From positions 200,890 to 264,889 of the forward strand of contig NZ_JAHREP010000002.1 in NCBI RefSeq assembly GCF_019084545.1: a stretch of DNA of 64,000 nucleotides, in the 5' to 3' direction. The DNA comes from Marinobacterium ramblicola. Its GTDB lineage: Bacteria; Pseudomonadota; Gammaproteobacteria; Pseudomonadales; Balneatricaceae. The notes under the pieces are model-generated. The model was not told the origin of the DNA and ran no database searches. It saw only the letters and a list, made by a program, of their open reading frames with translations. Below are positions 54,992 to 63,926 of the stretch, piece after piece (position 1 is the stretch's first letter; each line of letters starts with the position of its first letter). Made by a program: the position numbers and the translations under genes.

Positions 54992-56245
54992 TCACAATAG
55001 CAGCAAAATTCCGCCGCCAGACAGGGCCAGCGCCAACCCCAGCCAGAGCTGGCGCATCAGTTTCCAGCCGCCGGCCAGCGCGGCCAGTACCCCCTTGACC
55101 AGAGTGTTGCTGATTGCCGCCAGGGTAATGCCGGTCACTGCGGTATCCTGGGCGATACCGTTGTGGGCCATGCGTGCCAGGGTCAGGGTGATGGCGTCGA
55201 CATCGGTAAGACCGGCAATAATGGAGACCAGCCACAACCCCTGCTCGCCCATATGGGTCTTGATCCCCTCCGCGGCGAGCATGATGACCACCAGCAGCAG
55301 ACCGAACTTCAGTGCCGGACCTAGCTGGAACGGGGAGGTCGCGATCTGCTCCATGTTGACCTGGCCATGCTCCTCGTCGTGACGCCAGAGCCAAACCGCG
55401 GCGGCCAGGCTGATCAGGCTCATGGCGCCCAGCGGCAGCAGCAGATCGGGCAGCAGTGCCCGGTTGAGCACGGCGACCTCGAACAGGATGCGTGGGTACA
55501 TGATCGCGCTGGCCAGCATGATGCCGCCGGCCAGCAGGCGGTGCAGGGGCAGTCGCTGGCTCATGCGCGCCAGACTCAGGGTGGTGGCGGTGCTGGATGC
55601 AATGCCGCCCAGCGCACTGGTGATCATCACCCCCTTGTCGGTACCGGCCAGCTGCATGGCGAAGTAGCCGGTCAGGCTGATACCGGCGATCAACACCACC
55701 AGCAACCATATCTCGTAGGGGTTCAGCGCCTGCCAGGGGCCGAAGCCTTCATTGGGCAACACCGGCAGCATGACGGCCGAGATCAGGGCCAGTTGCAGTA
55801 TGCCACGCAGTTCGCTGCTGCTGAGCCGTGCCAACCAGCTGTGCAGGGTCTCTTTGAAGTGCAGCAGCACACTGATGATGACGGCGGCGGATACCGCCAG
55901 GCCGGGTTGATTGAGCGCGACGAGAACGCCGAGCAGATAGGTGAGTATCGAGGCGACGAATGAGGTGGCGCCATAGTCGCGGTCCTCGTCGGCATTGAGC
56001 CGGTAGCCGATACCCAGCAGCCCGGCAATGGCGAGCAGTGCGGTGACGGTGATCCAGGGTGAGAGCAGGGTGCCGAGCAACCCGCCAATCTGGCCGCTGA
56101 TCGCGATCAGCGTGAAGGTGCGGATACCGGCGATGCGTCCGCCGGTGCGGGTTTCGCGTTCATGCCAGCCGCGCTCGAGCCCGATCAGCAAGCCCAGGGC
56201 GGCGGCCGTCAACAGTTGTACGATAGGTTCCGTAATCACATCCAT
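54992..56245 (-). CDS. MgtC/SapB-DUF4010 family membrane protein
   Basis: 417 residues, about 11-12 membrane helices. N-terminal MgtC-like domain (ALGLLIGLERGWHERE, GIRTFTLIAISGQIGGLLG) and a C-terminal DUF4010 domain (GGIASSTATTLSLARMS, SIIAGLTDVDAITLTLA). Function in this family is unsettled; small-ion homeostasis is often suggested. Single gene. Confidence 0.87.
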   Translation of the reverse strand: MDVITEPIVQLLTAAALGLLIGLERGWHERETRTGGRIAGIRTFTLIAISGQIGGLLGTLLSPWITVTALLAIAGLLGIGYRLNADEDRDYGATSFVASILTYLLGVLVALNQPGLAVSAAVIISVLLHFKETLHSWLARLSSSELRGILQLALISAVMLPVLPNEGFGPWQALNPYEIWLLVVLIAGISLTGYFAMQLAGTDKGVMITSALGGIASSTATTLSLARMSQRLPLHRLLAGGIMLASAIMYPRILFEVAVLNRALLPDLLLPLGAMSLISLAAAVWLWRHDEEHGQVNMEQIATSPFQLGPALKFGLLLVVIMLAAEGIKTHMGEQGLWLVSIIAGLTDVDAITLTLARMAHNGIAQDTAVTGITLAAISNTLVKGVLAALAGGWKLMRQLWLGLALALSGGGILLLL

Positions 56246-56346
56246 CTTCCATGCCCCGGAGCGGTCTCTGCTTTAAGCTTAGAAAACAAAGATAAACCTT
56301 GCCTCCGACGCCGCGTCAAGCGCACCGGGTAGAGAAGATAGTCGGC

Positions 56347-56376
56347 AAAAAAAGCCCCGTACGCGATGACGGGGCT
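56347..56376 (-). terminator. Intrinsic terminator of srmB
   Basis: On the minus strand AGCCCCGT and ACGGGGCT form an 8-bp stem followed by a run of seven T, about 40 bp after the srmB stop. Confidence 0.88.
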
Positions 56377-56416
56377 GGGATGCTTGATGCACGGTGCCGT
56401 GCGGTGGATTCAGGCG

Positions 56417-57742
56417 CTACTGCTTTTTCTTCAGCGGTGCGAAGCCGTCTTCGCTGACCGGTGCCGGTTTGGCGCGGCGCTTGCCGACCTGCTTCTGATC
56501 GCGCAGGCGGTTCTTCACCTTGGGCTTCTCGGCCGGCTTTTTCTTGCTCTCTTTCTTCTTGGCGGTGCCCGCTGCCTTGCCCGAGGCCTTGAGTTTCTTC
56601 GGCCCCGTGTAGCCGCCCTCGAGCCCTTTCAGCGTGCGCTTCTCGAAGCTCTGCTTCAGATAGCGCTCGATACTGGCCTTCAGGTTCCACTCGTTGGGTG
56701 CGATCAGACAGATCGCCAGACCCTCGCGGCCGCCGCGGCCGGTACGGCCGACACGGTGCACATGCTCATCGCCGCTGCGTGCCAGGTCGAAATTGACCAC
56801 CAGATCCACGCCCTCGATATCCAGACCGCGGGCGGCCACGTCGGTAGCGATCAGTACACTGATCTTGCCTTCACGCAACAGATTGAGGATGCGGGTGCGC
56901 TGGGGCTGATCCAGCTCGCCATGCAGCACGCCCACACGCAACCCCTGGGACTGCAGGCGAGGACCGAGCTCGTCACTGAGCGCGCGGGTATTGGTGAACA
57001 CGATCGCCTTGTCGTAGGACTCGTTCTTCAGCAGCCAAACCAGCTGCTTCTCCTTGAGCTTGGCGTCGTCGGCCAGGATCACCTGCTGCCGAATGCTCTC
57101 GATCTCGGTCTGCGCGGTACTGAGCTGGATGGTTTCCGGCTCACGCAGCACGCGGTCGAGAATGTCGCCGACGCCCCTGTGGGTCAGGGTGGCGGAGAAC
57201 AGCATGCTCTGGCGCTCCTTGCGGCAGGCGTCGGTGACGAACAGCACCTCCTCGCGGAAACCCATGTCGAGCATACGGTCGGCTTCATCCAGTACCAGGA
57301 ACTCCAGATCGTCAAAGTCGATGGAGTTGCGCTCGATATGCTCCTTGATCCGGCCCGGTGTGCCGACAATGATCTCCGGATTTTTGCGGATCTTGGCGGT
57401 CTGGTTCTGGTAGTTTTCGCCGCCGCACACGGAAAGTGCCTTTACCTGGGTAAAGGCTGCGAGCTTGACGCAGGTGGCGCTGACCTGCTCGGCCAGCTCG
57501 CGAGTCGGCGTGAGGATCAGCGCGCGGGTGCCGCTGCGCGGCGCCGGCTGCTCGACGCAGCGTTGCAGAATCGGCAGCAGGAAGGCCAGTGTCTTGCCGC
57601 TGCCGGTCTCGGCGCTGACCATCAGGTCGCGGCCATCGAGGGCGAGGGGGATCACCGCCTGCTGAACCTCGGTCGGCTCCGTGAAGCCCTGGGAATCGAT
57701 CGCCTTGATCAGGCGCTCATTGAGTAACAACTCTTCGAACAC
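56417..57742 (-). CDS. srmB: DEAD-box RNA helicase, SrmB-like
   Basis: 441 residues from the GTG at 57742 (VFEELLLNERLIKAI matches the SrmB-type start; the ribosome site GGAG is 11 nt away). Motifs: Q-motif GFTEPTEVQ, I AETGSGKT, Ia PTRELA, II DEAD, III SAT, V ATDVAARGLD, VI HRVGRTGRGG. The basic tail (KVKNRLRDQKQVGKRR) matches the SrmB tail from memory. Acts in large ribosomal subunit assembly and cold adaptation. Confidence 0.9.
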   Translation of the reverse strand: MFEELLLNERLIKAIDSQGFTEPTEVQQAVIPLALDGRDLMVSAETGSGKTLAFLLPILQRCVEQPAPRSGTRALILTPTRELAEQVSATCVKLAAFTQVKALSVCGGENYQNQTAKIRKNPEIIVGTPGRIKEHIERNSIDFDDLEFLVLDEADRMLDMGFREEVLFVTDACRKERQSMLFSATLTHRGVGDILDRVLREPETIQLSTAQTEIESIRQQVILADDAKLKEKQLVWLLKNESYDKAIVFTNTRALSDELGPRLQSQGLRVGVLHGELDQPQRTRILNLLREGKISVLIATDVAARGLDIEGVDLVVNFDLARSGDEHVHRVGRTGRGGREGLAICLIAPNEWNLKASIERYLKQSFEKRTLKGLEGGYTGPKKLKASGKAAGTAKKKESKKKPAEKPKVKNRLRDQKQVGKRRAKPAPVSEDGFAPLKKKQ

Positions 57743-57892
57743 GTGGGGAGAATCTCCGCGCAATAGTGGGATATGACACAAGCGTGCATCCTAGCAGAAA
57801 AGCGCCGCCGGCGCCGATCAGTCATTGAACGAAATCCTCTGTGACTCGTAACACTAGGGGCCTGGCGATCTACCCCCGCACTCTTCCTCTAC

Positions 57893-57915
57893 TTATCCAC
57901 AAATTGAGTGGATAA
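57893..57915. promoter_or_regulatory. Facing DnaA-box pair upstream of peroxiredoxin
   Basis: TTATCCACA (57893-57901) is a perfect DnaA box; AGTGGATAA (57907-57915) is an inverted copy with one mismatch. May belong with the larger cluster at 59446-59862. Confidence 0.5.
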
Positions 57916-57947
57916 CCCGGCTTAAGATGCATGTGAGATCTTTTGTA

Positions 57948-57984
57948 ATAGATCAAAACTATTAGTTGTTTATCGACAATTAAT
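57948..57984 (+). promoter_or_regulatory. OxyR-like site upstream of peroxiredoxin-glutaredoxin
   Basis: ATAG-N7-CTAT-N7-TTAT-N7-TAAT: the first two tetrads match the OxyR pattern perfectly and the last two match half, with exact N7 spacing. About 93 bp upstream of a peroxide-detoxifying gene. Confidence 0.55.
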
Positions 57985-58076
57985 TTTTAACTGGATTTGT
58001 CTGCTCATACACTGGCTTCAACATAAATGATCAGCCTTAAGCCAACAGGTCTTAAGCCTTTCGAAAGGAGCACAGC

Positions 58077-58817
58077 ATGTTAGAGAATCGCGAAGGTCAG
58101 CGCGTACCGAACGTTACTTTCCCGACCCGGGTCGGCAACGACTGGGTCAATGTCACCACGGATGAACTGTTTGCCGGCAAGACCGTTATCCTGTTTGCGC
58201 TGCCCGGCGCCTACACGCCGACCTGCTCCAGCACCCACCTGCCACGCTACAACGAGCTGGCGTCGGTGTTCAAACGCGAGGGGGTGGACAGCATCATCTG
58301 CCTGTCGGTCAACGACCCCTTCGTGATGAGCGCCTGGGCCGGCGATCAGAACGCCGCCAACATCTATATGCTGCCGGACGGCAACGGTGAGTTCTCCGAC
58401 GGCATGGGGATGCTGGTCGAGAAGCGTGATCTGGGCTTCGGCAAGCGCAGCTGGCGCTACTCGATGCTGGTCAAGGATGGCGTGATCGAGAAGATGTTCA
58501 TCGAGCCGGAGGTGCCGGGCGACCCGTTCGAGGTCTCCGACGCCGATACCATGCTCAACTACATCAATGCCGGTGCCAAACTGCCCAAGCGTGTCACCCT
58601 GCTGACCAAACCCGGTTGTCCGCACTGTGCGCGTGCCAAGAAGCACCTGAGCGAGAACGATATGCCCTACGAGGAGATCCAGCTGGGCAAGAACGGCGTA
58701 ACTTACTCTTCGCTGGTGGCGGTCAGCGGTAGGGGAACGGTGCCGCAGATCTTCATCGATGGCGAGCATGTCGGCGGTGCCGACGAGCTGGAGCACTGGC
58801 TGGCGAGGAGCGCCTGA
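58077..58817 (+). CDS. Peroxiredoxin 5-glutaredoxin hybrid
   Basis: 246 residues. Prx5 domain (1-165) with peroxidatic Cys in GAYTPTCSSTHLP, then a glutaredoxin domain (about 172-246) with CPHC active site and TVPQIFIDGEHVGG. AAAGGAG precedes the ATG. Such fusions reduce peroxides with glutathione without needing a separate Grx. A possible OxyR site lies upstream and a terminator downstream. Confidence 0.95.
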   Translation: MLENREGQRVPNVTFPTRVGNDWVNVTTDELFAGKTVILFALPGAYTPTCSSTHLPRYNELASVFKREGVDSIICLSVNDPFVMSAWAGDQNAANIYMLPDGNGEFSDGMGMLVEKRDLGFGKRSWRYSMLVKDGVIEKMFIEPEVPGDPFEVSDADTMLNYINAGAKLPKRVTLLTKPGCPHCARAKKHLSENDMPYEEIQLGKNGVTYSSLVAVSGRGTVPQIFIDGEHVGGADELEHWLARSA

Positions 58818-58826
58818 TCGTCGAGG

Positions 58827-58858
58827 CGGGGCCGCGTTGCATGCGCCGCCCCGTTTTT
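58827..58858 (+). terminator. Terminator of peroxiredoxin-glutaredoxin gene
   Basis: CGGGGC and GCCCCG form the outer stem (with inner GC pairing), followed by TTTTT, ten nt after the stop. Confidence 0.8.
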
Positions 58859-58960
58859 AACCCCTCCTTAACCCCCTTTTCGAATCAGACAGGGCTTCAA
58901 CTTGCATCCGTTCGGCCGATTACTTAGAACATAGTAAGCGTGCGAATCGAAGAGGTCCCT

Positions 58961-59440
58961 ATGCGTCTGATATCTGTTGCCCTGATGCTGATACTGCTGG
59001 CAGGTTGCAGCAGTGCACCGCATTACGCCACTGCCCCCTATCAGCTCTCCAGCTCCCAGGCCCGGGTCAGGCAGGATCTGATTGATCAATACCGGCGCTG
59101 GAAAGGGGTACCCTACCGTCTCGGCGGCCTGGACCGCCAGGGCATCGACTGCTCGGGCTTCGTCTACCGGGTGTTCGATGAGCTTTACGCCCTGCGTTTG
59201 CCACGCACGACCGAACAGCAGATCGAGTTCGGCCTGCGCATCGATCGCGATCAGCTGCAGGTCGCCGACCTGGTGTTCTTCAAGACCAGCTGGAAAGTCC
59301 GCCACGTTGGCATCTACCTGGGCAACGGCGATTTTCTGCATGCTTCCACCAGTCGTGGTGTGATGATCTCATCCCTGGATAACCCCTATTGGCAAGACCA
59401 CTATCTGGCCTCGCGACGCGCTATCGAACTCTCACGCTGA
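58961..59440 (+). CDS. NlpC/P60-family cell-wall lipoprotein
   Basis: 159 residues from the ATG at 58961 (AGAGG upstream; an earlier in-frame start lacks support). Lipoprotein signal with lipobox LLAGC. NlpC/P60 peptidase core with catalytic Cys in DCSGFVYR, His in RHVGIYLG and a third polar residue in FLHAST. Cuts peptide stems of peptidoglycan, probably from the outer membrane. Related to Spr/MepS-like proteins. Confidence 0.92.
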   Translation: MRLISVALMLILLAGCSSAPHYATAPYQLSSSQARVRQDLIDQYRRWKGVPYRLGGLDRQGIDCSGFVYRVFDELYALRLPRTTEQQIEFGLRIDRDQLQVADLVFFKTSWKVRHVGIYLGNGDFLHASTSRGVMISSLDNPYWQDHYLASRRAIELSR

Positions 59441-59982
59441 CGGGGTTGTGCACAGCGCGGGCGGCTGTGGATCAAATACAGGTCGGAATCCCGTGGATAA
59501 CCCCTGGGGATAAAACGCGTAGATCAACTCTTCTCGTCGTTGTAAACAGCGCCGGAGTATCGATTTGGCTGTTGACAACTTTAGCTTTTGCATAACCCCA
59601 GTGGGGGCGAACAATATTTAAACGCTTTTTGCGAGGCCAGGTTTCATCGGGCCTGCAGCCTTAACTCCTCGTGCTGTCCCTAAGTTTTCCAGAATCTTGT
59701 GCACAGATTCTGTTTGCAACCCTGAACCTTTATCAAGCTGTCCACCGCAACGCTTGGTACACGGGGACCAGGCTGTGGGTATCGGGTTGATAGGGTGAGT
59801 GTAACCCTGGCGCTTCGCGAGATGGGGATGGATTTTAGTCAACTGGAGAGGCGTGTGGATAAGCGCTCAACTTGAGTCGACCGGTGGCCGGACTGGACTG
59901 AAACTATCCGCCTATAGCCCGGTGACGAAAAACTCGGATAATCGAGCGAGCAGATTGAAACTTTTCCTCTCCAAATGAGGAT
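59441..59982. other. Gene-free region with DnaA-box-like cluster
   Basis: 542 bp with no supported gene between the NlpC/P60 gene and a binding-protein gene. It contains at least three exact and several one-mismatch DnaA-box motifs (see 59446-59862) and short AT-rich runs such as 59611-59638. No tRNA, hairpin terminator or insertion-sequence end was seen. Confidence 0.65.
59446..59862. promoter_or_regulatory. Cluster of DnaA-box-like motifs
   Basis: Exact matches to TTRTNCACA: TTGTGCACA at 59446-59454 and 59697-59705, and TGTGGATAA (inverse of TTATCCACA) at 59854-59862. One-mismatch copies: TGTGGATCA 59466-59474, CGTGGATAA 59492-59500, TGGGGATAA 59505-59513, TTGTAAACA 59540-59548. Four lie within 68 bp. 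Resembles chromosomal DnaA-titration or reactivation sites. Confidence 0.55.
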
Positions 59983-60945
59983 ATGGATTTGGCTATACCT
60001 TCGCTCTATCGCATGCTCCTGCTGGTGACACTTGCTCTGTCGATGCTGGGCTGCAACGACTCACCCCATCCGCCGCTGAAGATCGGTACCAACGTATGGC
60101 CCGGTTACGAACCTTTATATCTGTCCCGCGAGTTGGGGTATCTGGACCGGAAACAGGGACAGTTGGTGGAGTTGCTGTCGGCCAGTGAGGTGATCCGGGC
60201 CTATCGCAATGGCGCCCTGGATGTGGCGGCATTGACGCTGGACGAACTGTTGCTGCTGCGGGAGGGGGGGATAGCGGCCCAGGTGCTGCTGATTACCGAT
60301 ACCTCCTACGGCGCCGATGCCATCATTGCCCGCGAGGCTAGGACGGTGGCCGAACTCAAGGGGCAGCGTATAGGCGTGGAGACCAATGCGCTGGGGGCCT
60401 ATATGCTCAGTCGCGCTCTGAACCGGGCAGGGCTGACCAGCTCCGATGTGGAGATCGTGTCGCTGGAGGCGAACCAGCATGAGGAGGCGTTTCTGCGCGG
60501 CAGTGTCGATGCGGTCGTGACGTTTGAGCCGATGCGGTCGCGTTTGCTGGAGAGTGGCGGTGTCGAGGTTTTCAACAGTCGAAGGATTCCGGATGAGGTG
60601 ATCGATCTGCTGGTGGTCAGGCCCGAGATTGTCGAAAACCGACCCGAGCAGCTGGCCCAGTTGCTCGATGTCTGGTTTCGCAGCGTCGATTATCTGACAA
60701 CCCAGCCGGCCAAGGCGCACGCGCTGATGTCCACTCGTCTAAGATTAACGCCAGAGCAGGTCAGTCAGGCGCTGACGGATATCCGTATACCGGATCGGCA
60801 ACGCAACCAGCTGATGATCTATAAGGAGCCCTCAATGCTGTTACAGCAGGCCAAGCGCATGTATGAGGTGATGAACACACGTCATCTGATATCCAGACCG
60901 GTTGATCTGCACGATCTCGTCGTGCCCCAGGGTATCTGGGAATGA
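59983..60945 (+). CDS. Binding lipoprotein of the NMT1/THI5-SsuA type
   Basis: 320 residues with lipoprotein signal (LALSMLGC). Family pattern: IGTNVWPGYEPLYLSRELGYL, DVAALTLDELLLLREGG, ELKGQRIGVETNALGAYML, DAVVTFEPMRSRLLESGG. Such proteins bind thiamine precursors, sulfonates or nitrate-type ligands. No ATPase or permease accompanies it; its stop overlaps the start of a GGDEF-EAL gene by ATGA, so it likely feeds a signal to that protein. Confidence 0.9.
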   Translation: MDLAIPSLYRMLLLVTLALSMLGCNDSPHPPLKIGTNVWPGYEPLYLSRELGYLDRKQGQLVELLSASEVIRAYRNGALDVAALTLDELLLLREGGIAAQVLLITDTSYGADAIIAREARTVAELKGQRIGVETNALGAYMLSRALNRAGLTSSDVEIVSLEANQHEEAFLRGSVDAVVTFEPMRSRLLESGGVEVFNSRRIPDEVIDLLVVRPEIVENRPEQLAQLLDVWFRSVDYLTTQPAKAHALMSTRLRLTPEQVSQALTDIRIPDRQRNQLMIYKEPSMLLQQAKRMYEVMNTRHLISRPVDLHDLVVPQGIWE

Positions 60946-63725
60946 AAAAAGTGTCCGCACCGCCGCTGCGCCTGTTGGTGCCGGGGGTGATCCTGTTGGT
61001 CGGGATCCTGGCCATGGTGTTTGCGTTGCTGGTGGTGCGCCCCTATCTGCTCAGCCTCTCCAGGGAGTACACCGAGAGCGATATCCGTTACTCCTTGAAC
61101 CGGTTGCAGGGCACGCTGGAATATTTGCTGATGCGCGGCGATATCCGCGGAGTGCAGAGAGAGATCGCGGCCAACAGCGTACGGCGAGACGTCAAGTATC
61201 TGCTGGTCGTCGACGAGCAGCGCCGGGTGGTGGCGTCCTCCTCATTATCGGGGGTTGGACAGACGCTTGAACAGATGAAGCTGCACGGTGCCTCCGAGCT
61301 GTTTGACCGGGTGGTGTCGATCCGTTCGGTCCAGTTGGCGGATTCGCCTGCGGAGAAAACGATTTATGGCGCTGCGCCTCTTCACTTTCCCGACGCTGGG
61401 CGTCTGCGCAGTGACAGTTGGGGCGCGGTACTGATCGAGTTGGATCTGGAGCACTCCGATGGTCGGCTGGTATCGGGTATCGAGCAGTTGTTTGTCTGGA
61501 TTTCACTGGGCATTCTGCTGTTTGGAGGACTCTTCCTGTTTGCCTTTGATCGGCACATCAGCCGTCGCCTGCGCAAGATTATCGATGGCATCGCACTGCT
61601 CGAATCGGGACGATACGACAGCAAGATCAAACTTAACGGACGGGATGAGCTGGCCAAGATCGCCAGGGTACTGAATGGTCTGGCCAACTCTCTGAGCGCA
61701 AGCCGGGACGCGCTGCTGAGTCAGTACGCGTTGTTCGACGACGTGATGCGTCACATACCGGCGATGGTCAGTATCGTATCCACTCCAGGACGCTTCGTGT
61801 ACGTCAATCCCCGTTTCGTCAGTACCTATGGTTTTGATCCGGTCAGTGATAAAAACGCCCGGAACCCCTTGCCCGCTGACCTGATCGAAAAGCATCGCCG
61901 GGCGAACCGGGAGGTGCTCGAAAGTGGGGAACCGGCTCAGTTCGAATGGTCGGTAGCGCTCGGTGGGCGTGTTCGGACGTTGTTTATGGTCAAGTTCCCG
62001 CTTTATGAGGCAGAGGAAGCACGGGTCTGCACCATCGCCATGGATATCACCGAAAAGCAGCAGAACGAGCAACTGTTGATGATCTCCCGGCGGATTTTTG
62101 AGAACACCACCGAGGGGATCATTATTACCGATGCCGACAGGAAGATCGTCGAGCTCAACGACTCCTTCGCCAGGATCGCCGGATACCGCAAACATGAGCT
62201 GATCGGCAAGCGGCCGGAGCTGCTCAAGTCCGAGGTGCAGGATGCCGGTTTTTATCAGACGTTCTGGCAGCGGCTGCGCAGCGAGGGGCGTTGGCAGGGG
62301 GAGGTGGTGAATCGCCGTCCCGATGGCACCCTTTACCCGGTGCGCCTGTCGGTAAGCTCGATCGTTGAACGGGATGGCCGGATCAGCGGCTATTTTGCGA
62401 TCTACCAGGATATCAGTGCCGAAAAGCGTGCCGAGGAGGCGCTGCGCGAACTGGCATACTACGACACCCTGACCGGGCTCTATAACCGCGCCTCGTTCAA
62501 GCAGAAGGTGAGTGACGCGGTGCTGAGGATGCAGCGTTACAGGGAGCCCTTTGGCCTGCTGTTCATCGACCTCGATCGCTTCAAGGAGATCAACGACAGC
62601 AATGGCCACGAGCTTGGCGACAAGCTGCTGGAGCAGGTGGCGCGACGTATCGAAAGCCGGTTGCGCAAGCTCGATGTGGCCTGTCGATTGGGCGGTGACG
62701 AGTTCACCGTACTGGTGCCTCACGTGGGCAATGAAACCGAGCTGGCGGTGATCGCGCAAAAACTGATTGAGGCGATCGCTCAGCCCTATACGGTTGGCGA
62801 ACAGGAGCTGTGCATCGGCTGCAGTATCGGCATTGTCGTTGCCCCACGCGATGGCGAGGATCGGGATCAGTTGATGCGCAATGCCGATGCCGCGATGTAT
62901 CACGCAAAGGAGAGCGGCCGCGGCCGGTACGCGTTTTTCGACACCCGCATAGAGGAGCGTAACCGGCGCTTGGTCAGCATTAAACATGGCCTGCGTCTGG
63001 CCCAGGCCAGGGGCGAGCTGAGCCTGGTCTACCAGCCGGAGGTGGATCCGCTGACCGGAGAGGTGCGGATCTACGAAGCGCTGATGCGCTGGAATAGCGC
63101 CGAGCTGGGACCGGTGTCGCCGGCGGAGTTTATCCCGGTGGCGGAGGAGTCTGACCTGATCGTCGATCTGACCCGTTGGCTGATCGAGCGCGTGGTGGAG
63201 GAGTGCCGCACCGAACCGTTGCAGAGCAGCAAGATCAGCATCAACCTGTCCCCGCGTCAGTTCCGCAGCGAAAGCTGGTTGGGCATGGTGCGTGACCGGA
63301 TACGCGACCGGGAGCTGGATCCGGCGTGCCTGTGCATTGAAGTCACCGAGAGCGCGCTGGTGGAGGATTTCGAGCTTGCCGGTGAGCAGCTGCGGGAGAT
63401 CAAACAGCTGGGGATCGAGGTGGCGATCGACGACTTCGGCACCGGCTATTCGTCACTGGCTTATCTCAAGCGGCTGCCGATCGATTACCTGAAGATCGAT
63501 CGCTCCTTCGTCGCCGATATTCACCAGGATGTGGATGATCGCACCATCGTCGAAACGGTGATCGTCATGGCGCATGCCCTGGGGCTCAGGGTGGTGGCCG
63601 AAGGCGCCGAAACCGAGCAGCAGGTCGAATTTCTGCGCGAGCAGGGCTGCGATCTGGTTCAGGGGTATTACTATGCCCGTCCGTTACCGCTAAGTGTGTT
63701 GCAGCAAGATCTGGCGAACAACTGA
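60942..63725 (+). CDS. HAMP-PAS-PAS-GGDEF-EAL membrane protein
   Basis: 927 residues. TM1 (about 10-33), periplasmic domain (about 34-180), TM2 (about 184-206), HAMP, two PAS domains (about 262-380 and 385-505), GGDEF with intact RLGGDEF, and EAL with YEALMRW, INLSPRQF, EVTES, IDDFGTGYSSL, YLKIDRSFV and AEGAET. All key residues of both domains are present, so it may be bifunctional. The periplasmic part is the likely docking site for the lipoprotein encoded in the overlapping upstream gene. Confidence 0.94.
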   Translation: MKKVSAPPLRLLVPGVILLVGILAMVFALLVVRPYLLSLSREYTESDIRYSLNRLQGTLEYLLMRGDIRGVQREIAANSVRRDVKYLLVVDEQRRVVASSSLSGVGQTLEQMKLHGASELFDRVVSIRSVQLADSPAEKTIYGAAPLHFPDAGRLRSDSWGAVLIELDLEHSDGRLVSGIEQLFVWISLGILLFGGLFLFAFDRHISRRLRKIIDGIALLESGRYDSKIKLNGRDELAKIARVLNGLANSLSASRDALLSQYALFDDVMRHIPAMVSIVSTPGRFVYVNPRFVSTYGFDPVSDKNARNPLPADLIEKHRRANREVLESGEPAQFEWSVALGGRVRTLFMVKFPLYEAEEARVCTIAMDITEKQQNEQLLMISRRIFENTTEGIIITDADRKIVELNDSFARIAGYRKHELIGKRPELLKSEVQDAGFYQTFWQRLRSEGRWQGEVVNRRPDGTLYPVRLSVSSIVERDGRISGYFAIYQDISAEKRAEEALRELAYYDTLTGLYNRASFKQKVSDAVLRMQRYREPFGLLFIDLDRFKEINDSNGHELGDKLLEQVARRIESRLRKLDVACRLGGDEFTVLVPHVGNETELAVIAQKLIEAIAQPYTVGEQELCIGCSIGIVVAPRDGEDRDQLMRNADAAMYHAKESGRGRYAFFDTRIEERNRRLVSIKHGLRLAQARGELSLVYQPEVDPLTGEVRIYEALMRWNSAELGPVSPAEFIPVAEESDLIVDLTRWLIERVVEECRTEPLQSSKISINLSPRQFRSESWLGMVRDRIRDRELDPACLCIEVTESALVEDFELAGEQLREIKQLGIEVAIDDFGTGYSSLAYLKRLPIDYLKIDRSFVADIHQDVDDRTIVETVIVMAHALGLRVVAEGAETEQQVEFLREQGCDLVQGYYYARPLPLSVLQQDLANN

Positions 63726-63775
63726 ACAAGGATTAATCAATAGCTGGCCAGATACGAGAAAGTTGCGCTAAGTGG

Positions 63776-63803
63776 TTGACACTCAAAATTTTGGCGGTAA
63801 TAT
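63776..63803 (+). promoter_or_regulatory. Sigma-70 promoter of the tRNA genes
   Basis: TTGACA (63776-63781), 16-nt spacer, TAATAT (63798-63803). The following discriminator is GC-rich (GCGCCC), typical of stringently controlled tRNA promoters. Start expected about 10 nt before tRNA-Ser. Confidence 0.85.
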
Positions 63804-63819
63804 TTGCGCCCATCCTTAC

Positions 63820-63907
63820 GGAGGGATGGCTGAGTGGTTGAAAGCACCGGTCTTGAAAACCGACGAGTCGCGAGGCTCCCAGGGTTCGAATCCCTGTCCC
63901 TCCGCCA
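63820..63907 (+). tRNA. tRNA-Ser (anticodon TGA)
   Basis: 88 nt including encoded CCA. Acceptor GGAGGGA pairs with TCCCTCC, discriminator G. Long variable arm; T-loop GTTCGAATCC; anticodon TGA at 63854-63856 in loop CTTGAAA. Confidence 0.97.
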
Positions 63908-63926
63908 TAAGGATATTTAGGGTTAT

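Noticed and set aside
59441..59982. Main chromosomal origin (oriC)
   Set aside because: No dnaA, dnaN, gidA or other origin-linked gene in the window and no long AT-rich unwinding element; a DnaA titration or reactivation site fits better.
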